Origin: Maricaulis sp965228215
GTDB taxonomy: Bacteria; Pseudomonadota; Alphaproteobacteria; Caulobacterales; Maricaulaceae
Direction of reading: 5' to 3'
DNA: 64,000 nucleotides
NCBI GenBank assembly: GCA_965228215.1
Contig: OZ245800.1
Span: 372,001-436,000, forward strand
Part shown: one piece after another, positions 60,291 to 64,000 of the stretch
How the letters are laid out: the number at the start of each line of letters is the position of its first letter
How positions within the stretch are numbered: the stretch's first letter is position 1
Made by a program: the position numbers and the translations under genes
Notes under the pieces: generated by a model
Database searches by the model: none
Told to the model about the DNA's origin: nothing
The model's input: the letters and a program-made list of their open reading frames with translations, nothing else

Positions 60291-61687
60291 GACAACTGAG
60301 CCTGATCCTGCCCGTACTCCTGCTTCTGATCACCGGCCTGGTACCGGCCTCGGCCCAGAGCCTCCTGCCGCCGCCGGTCGGCGAACGCGCGCCGCTGGAC
60401 CTGCCGGAAACGCGCACCATCACGCTGGACAATGGCCTGACCATCACGTTCGTGCCCTGGGGCATGACACCCACCGTGGACGTCGTCGTCTCGGTGCGCG
60501 CCGGCAATATTGATGAGGGCCGCGAGACCTGGCTGTCCGATCTCACGGTCGACATGATGGCCGAGGGTTTTGCCGGTCGCGACAAGGAAGAGATCTCGGA
60601 CCTGTTCGCCGAGATGGGCGGAAGCCTGAGCGCTGCCGTCGTCGCGACGCATTCCACCTTCGGCACTTTCGTCCTGTCTGAACATGGTCCGCGCGCCGTG
60701 GAACTCCTGGCTGAGGCCGTGCGCCAGCCGGACTTTCCGCCAGCTGCCCTGCGCCGGGTCCGGGCCAACATGATCCGTGATGTCGAACTGGTTGCCGCGA
60801 TGCCGGACAGCATCGCGGACAGCGCGCTGATGCAGCACCTGTTTGACATTGATCACCCCTATTACCGCTACCTGCCGACCGCACAGCAATTGCGCGGACA
60901 CAGCCTGGAAGACCTGCGGCGCTTCCACCGCGCCCATTTCGGCGCGGCGCGCACGCATATCTACATCGCCGGCCGTTTCGACGAACGGGCCATGGAGAAT
61001 GCTGTCCGCCGTCATTTCGGGGATTGGGAAGCCGGGCCTGAAGACAATGCGATCAACACCATTCCCAGCCCGGGACCGGTCGTGCACCTGATCAATCGTC
61101 CGGGAGCGCCGCAATCGACTGTACGCCTGGTCTACCCGGTCTCCTCGATCGACGCGAAATCGGCCCCGGCGGTCTCGATCATGGACGCGACGCTCGGCGG
61201 AACGATCGCCGCGGTGATCCGCGATCTCGGCTATTCCTACTCGCCGGGCAGTTTCCTGCGCTGGACCCGCGGCGGCGGCTACTGGAATTATTTCGACGCC
61301 ATCGACACGCCCCATACCGGCGAGGCGCTGATGCAGAGCCTGGCCATCATCGACTGGCTGCGGGCGGAGAGCTGGGACATTTCCGGCACGCAGAACTGGC
61401 TGGCCAGCACCTATGTGATGGAGACCGGTTCGACCGGTGGCCTGATCGGCCAGCTCATGCATCGCGATGGTTACGGTCTGCCGCAGGATCATCTCGAGAC
61501 CTATGTCGACGAATTGATGGATGTCACGCCGCAACAGGTCAGCGCTGCCGTGCGCGCCTATCTGCGGCATGACCGAATGGTGCTCGTCATCGTCGGCGAC
61601 ATGGCCCGCATCGAGGACTCGATCCGGGCCATACCCCAGCTGCAGGGCGCCCGTTTCGTCCGCACGGAAGCCGGCGCACCAGATTAA
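60287..61687 (+). CDS. M16-like protein lacking the zinc motif, pair 1
   Basis: A 466-aa secreted M16-fold protein (signal peptide ILPVLLLLITGLVPASAQ). The region where HxxEH should sit reads LSDLTVDMMAEGFAGRDKEE, without any histidine, so it cannot bind zinc by the standard site. M16 heterodimers with one catalytic and one inactive subunit are known (mitochondrial processing peptidase, bacterial homologues). The ATGA overlap with the catalytic gene supports 1:1 assembly. It is complete and shows no decay, so it is not a pseudogene. Confidence 0.9.
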   Translation: MRQLSLILPVLLLLITGLVPASAQSLLPPPVGERAPLDLPETRTITLDNGLTITFVPWGMTPTVDVVVSVRAGNIDEGRETWLSDLTVDMMAEGFAGRDKEEISDLFAEMGGSLSAAVVATHSTFGTFVLSEHGPRAVELLAEAVRQPDFPPAALRRVRANMIRDVELVAAMPDSIADSALMQHLFDIDHPYYRYLPTAQQLRGHSLEDLRRFHRAHFGAARTHIYIAGRFDERAMENAVRRHFGDWEAGPEDNAINTIPSPGPVVHLINRPGAPQSTVRLVYPVSSIDAKSAPAVSIMDATLGGTIAAVIRDLGYSYSPGSFLRWTRGGGYWNYFDAIDTPHTGEALMQSLAIIDWLRAESWDISGTQNWLASTYVMETGSTGGLIGQLMHRDGYGLPQDHLETYVDELMDVTPQQVSAAVRAYLRHDRMVLVIVGDMARIEDSIRAIPQLQGARFVRTEAGAPD

Positions 61688-61772
61688 ATGTTCTCCATGC
61701 GGGTTTGACCGCGACCGCGAGCGGGGCTTTGATCCCCCACTTGCAGATCGCATCAGACAGTGGGGAGAACAT
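61688..61772 (+). promoter_or_regulatory. Leader with ribosome-site-sequestering inverted repeats
   Basis: ATGTTCTCC (61688-61696) is exactly complementary to GGAGAACAT (61764-61772), which holds the ribosome site and start codon of the next gene. A second pairing, CCCCAC (61735-61740) with GTGGGG (61760-61765), also covers the ribosome site, and GGGG (61723-61726) can compete for the same C-run. This permits alternative folds, open or closed for translation. Confidence 0.4.
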
Positions 61773-63201
61773 GTCCGTATACAAAGGCCTGGCCGCCGGA
61801 CTCGGCGCGCTGATACTCGCTGCCTGCCAGCCCGCGGAGAACACGTCCGCCGGCTCGTCGCAGGCCCCGGAGACAGCCAGCACATCATCCGTCCCGTCAG
61901 GGTTCGAGGTGGATGTGAGCTACCATTCTCTCGAGAATGGCCTGCGCATCGTCCTGTCCGAGGATCATTCCGTCCCCACCGCCACGGTCGCCGTCTATTA
62001 CGGTGTCGGCTTCCGCAATGAACCGCGCGGTCGCACCGGTTTCGCCCACCTGTTCGAACACCTCATGTTCCAGGGTTCGCGCAATCTGCCGCACGGCGCC
62101 TTCGACTCGCTGATCTACGGCAATGGCGGGGTGAATAATGGCTCTACCCGCTACGACTTCACCAATTATTTCGAGGTCGTGCCGTCCAACGCGCTCAACG
62201 CCGTGCTCTGGGCCGAGGCCGACCGCATGGCCTTTCCCAATCTCGACGAGGAACAGCTGAACAATCAGCGCGAGGTCGTGCGCAACGAGGTCTTCGTGAA
62301 CGTGATCAACCAGCCCTATGGCGGCTGGATCTGGATCGACCTGCCGATGGCCGCGAACGAGAACTGGCACAACGCCCATAATTTCTACGGCGACCTGACC
62401 GATCTTGACGCTGCCAGCCTGGAAGATGCCCAGGCCTTTTTCGACCAGTATTACGCGCCCAATAACGCAGTTCTGGTCGTGGCCGGCGATATCGACAAGG
62501 AGGCCACGCTCGCCGAGATCGAACGCCTCTTCTCGCACATCCCGGCCGGCGCTCCGCTGCCGGAAATCGACACGTCGGAACCGCGTCAGGAGGAGGAGAA
62601 ATTCGCCTCCCAGACTGATGCATTGGCCAATCAGCCGGCCCTCGCCGTGGGCTATCACATGCCCGAGCGCGGCACGCCGGAATATTACGCGATGACGATC
62701 ATCGACCAGCTCCTGGTGCAGGGCGATGACAGCCTGCTGACCGCCTCGCTGGTCAATGAGGAAGGCTATTCATCCGGCGTGTTCGGCGGCATCAACCTGC
62801 TGGGCAATGCCTTCAACTACAACGGCCCGATGCTGTGGACCGTGGGCCTGATCCACGACAGCGAATTCACCGTCTCCGAAGTGATGGGCACGCTGGACGC
62901 CACCGTCGAGACATTGCGCACCGATCTGGTGACCGATGCCGATGTCGAACGTGCCCGTACGAAGATCCTCGCGGATTTCTACGGCACGGTGGACACCTCG
63001 ACCCGGTTCGGCCTGGTGGATCTGCTCGCCTCCTTCGCCCTGTTCGATGACGATCCGAGCCGGATCAACCGCATCACCGACGGGTTCGAACAGGTCACGC
63101 CGGAACTGATCCGGGCCACGGCGCAGGAATACCTCCGCCCGACCAATCGCACCGTGCTGGAAGTCCGTCTTGCCGACGGCACTGACGGCGCCACGGAATG
63201 A
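61771..63201 (+). CDS. M16 zinc peptidase lipoprotein, catalytic subunit, pair 2
   Basis: A 476-aa protein very like the catalytic gene of pair 1 but with a lipobox (LGALILAAC, Cys about 19) in place of a plain signal peptide, so it is probably anchored. HLFEH is at residues 93-97, the downstream Glu in VVRNEVFVNV. Long stretches match the 58.8-kb paralogue nearly base for base (for example 59702-59745 and 62648-62691). GGGGAG precedes the ATG at 61771. A longer reading from 61705 would lose the lipobox and is rejected. Confidence 0.94.
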   Translation: MSVYKGLAAGLGALILAACQPAENTSAGSSQAPETASTSSVPSGFEVDVSYHSLENGLRIVLSEDHSVPTATVAVYYGVGFRNEPRGRTGFAHLFEHLMFQGSRNLPHGAFDSLIYGNGGVNNGSTRYDFTNYFEVVPSNALNAVLWAEADRMAFPNLDEEQLNNQREVVRNEVFVNVINQPYGGWIWIDLPMAANENWHNAHNFYGDLTDLDAASLEDAQAFFDQYYAPNNAVLVVAGDIDKEATLAEIERLFSHIPAGAPLPEIDTSEPRQEEEKFASQTDALANQPALAVGYHMPERGTPEYYAMTIIDQLLVQGDDSLLTASLVNEEGYSSGVFGGINLLGNAFNYNGPMLWTVGLIHDSEFTVSEVMGTLDATVETLRTDLVTDADVERARTKILADFYGTVDTSTRFGLVDLLASFALFDDDPSRINRITDGFEQVTPELIRATAQEYLRPTNRTVLEVRLADGTDGATE

Positions 63202-63226
63202 TCCGGACCGCACAGGAGAGACAGTC

Positions 63227-64000
63227 ATGAAAATCACCCTGCTCCGCGCGGCCCTGACAGCCGCCGCCCTCAGCGTCCTGCCGGCCAGTGCCCTGGCCCA
63301 GGTCAATGAACAGCCGCCGATCGGCGAACCCCGACCGTTCGAACTGCCGGAAACGCGCAGTTTCACCATGGACAATGGTCTGGATGTCACCTTCATCCAG
63401 TTCGGCCTGGCACCGACCACGCGCATCTCCCTGCAGGTGCGTGCCGGCAATATCGATGACGGCGACCAGACCTGGCTCGCCGACCTCACCGGCGCCATGA
63501 TGGAAGAAGGTGCCGGCGGCCGCAGTGCGGCCGAGATGGCGACCGCCATCGCGTCCATGGGCGGCGAGATCGGTATCGGTGTCGGACGCCATGCCACCAG
63601 CATCAATGCCAATGTCCTGTCCAATTACGCCACTGACGCGCTGGACCTCCTGGCCGACGTGGCCCGGTCACCGAATTTCGACGCGTCCGAGTTCGACCGC
63701 GTGCGCCAGAACATGGTGCGCGATGTCGATGTCCAGCGGGCCCAGGCCGGCTCGATTGCCAGCGAGGCCTATACCAGCCTCCTGTTCGGCAATGATCATC
63801 CCTATGGCAATTCCCTGCCGTCCGAGGAACAGCTCCGCAGCTATTCCATGGAAGATGTCCTGGCCTTCTACGAGGCCAATTTCAGCGCTGCGCGGACGCG
63901 GATCTACGTGGCCGGACGTTTCGATGAGAGCGCCATGGAAGCGGCCATTCGCGAGGCATTCGGTGATTGGGAAGCCGGCGATGATGCCATGCCCGCCGGT
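63227..64000 (+). CDS. M16-like protein lacking the zinc motif, pair 2, 3'-partial
   Basis: The first 258 codons of a second non-catalytic M16 protein, cut by the window end. Signal peptide LTAAALSVLPASALAQ, then PETRSFTMDNGLDVTF and WLADLTGAMMEEGAGG where HxxEH would sit; no histidine is there. It mirrors the 60.3-kb gene (VRAGNIDDGDQTWLADL against VRAGNIDEGRETWLSDL). CAGGAGAG precedes the ATG. With the upstream lipoprotein it repeats the catalytic/inactive arrangement of pair 1. Confidence 0.92.
   Translation, partial: MKITLLRAALTAAALSVLPASALAQVNEQPPIGEPRPFELPETRSFTMDNGLDVTFIQFGLAPTTRISLQVRAGNIDDGDQTWLADLTGAMMEEGAGGRSAAEMATAIASMGGEIGIGVGRHATSINANVLSNYATDALDLLADVARSPNFDASEFDRVRQNMVRDVDVQRAQAGSIASEAYTSLLFGNDHPYGNSLPSEEQLRSYSMEDVLAFYEANFSAARTRIYVAGRFDESAMEAAIREAFGDWEAGDDAMPAG

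Noticed and set aside
60287..61687. Non-catalytic M16 gene as a pseudogene
   Set aside because: The frame is intact, the signal peptide is kept, the gene overlaps its catalytic partner, and inactive M16 subunits are a known arrangement.

Overview
The window reads as a chromosomal segment of a GC-rich alphaproteobacterium of the stalked, dimorphic kind (Caulobacterales/Maricaulales, most like Maricaulis). The reasons are: a CcrM-type GANTC adenine methyltransferase with a CtrA-like box (TTAA-N7-TTAG) in its promoter; the gene neighbourhood rnhB-ccrM-mutY-DUF721-DsbA-smc; an F0 ATP synthase operon (atpI-B-E-b'-b) without the F1 genes; split glycine decarboxylase (gcvPA/gcvPB); and an aa3 cytochrome oxidase assembly operon. 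This is an inference from gene content, not from a marker gene. Coding density is very high, operons are tight with many 1-4 nt overlaps, and I found no rRNA, tRNA, insertion sequence, prophage or CRISPR.

Layout. 1-5.1 kb: ETF-ubiquinone oxidoreductase (cut by the window edge), a family-4-like uracil-DNA glycosylase, a two-gene Aer-like redox receptor (PAS protein plus soluble chemoreceptor), and a radical SAM protein. 5.2-7.7 kb: an MHYT-GGDEF-EAL c-di-GMP protein. 7.7-16.2 kb: genome maintenance (RNase HII, CcrM, MutY, DUF721/DciA, SMC) with two DsbA-like thioredoxin-fold proteins. 16.3-18.9 kb: ATP synthase F0. 19-20.2 kb: three small membrane-protein genes. 20.2-25.5 kb: glycine cleavage operon behind a tandem glycine riboswitch, with an extra membrane protein between gcvH and gcvPA. 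25.5-30.6 kb: an unknown conserved protein, ArgS, a lipoprotein, IspH, DUF1801, RNase HI. 30.6-38.9 kb: a 1062-aa hybrid histidine kinase, a TonB-domain protein, NfeD/SPFH, peroxiredoxin, YqgE, an EAL phosphodiesterase and an acetyltransferase. 38.9-45.3 kb: cytochrome c oxidase operon ctaC-D-B-orf-ctaG-ctaE-DUF983-surf1. 45.5-51 kb: TPR protein, TldD, TonB-dependent receptor, aspartyl protease. 51.1-58.8 kb: POT transporter, GshA, a pair of unknown secreted proteins, RsmE, UbiA. 58.8-64 kb: two consecutive catalytic/non-catalytic M16 peptidase pairs, the last gene cut by the window end.

Functional threads. Respiration dominates: electron input (ETF-QO), ubiquinone synthesis (UbiA), the terminal oxidase with its haem and copper assembly factors, and the ATP synthase membrane sector. 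Cell-cycle and genome upkeep (CcrM, SMC, MutY, UDG, RNases H) form a second block. Signalling (chemoreceptor, hybrid kinase, two c-di-GMP enzymes) is scattered.

The least explained parts are the 507-aa/264-aa secreted pair at 54.7-57.0 kb with four degenerate repeats, the membrane protein inside the gcv operon, the duplicated M16 pairs with a potentially structured leader, and the GANTC cluster in front of ccrM. No clearly novel multi-gene defence or biosynthetic system is visible.
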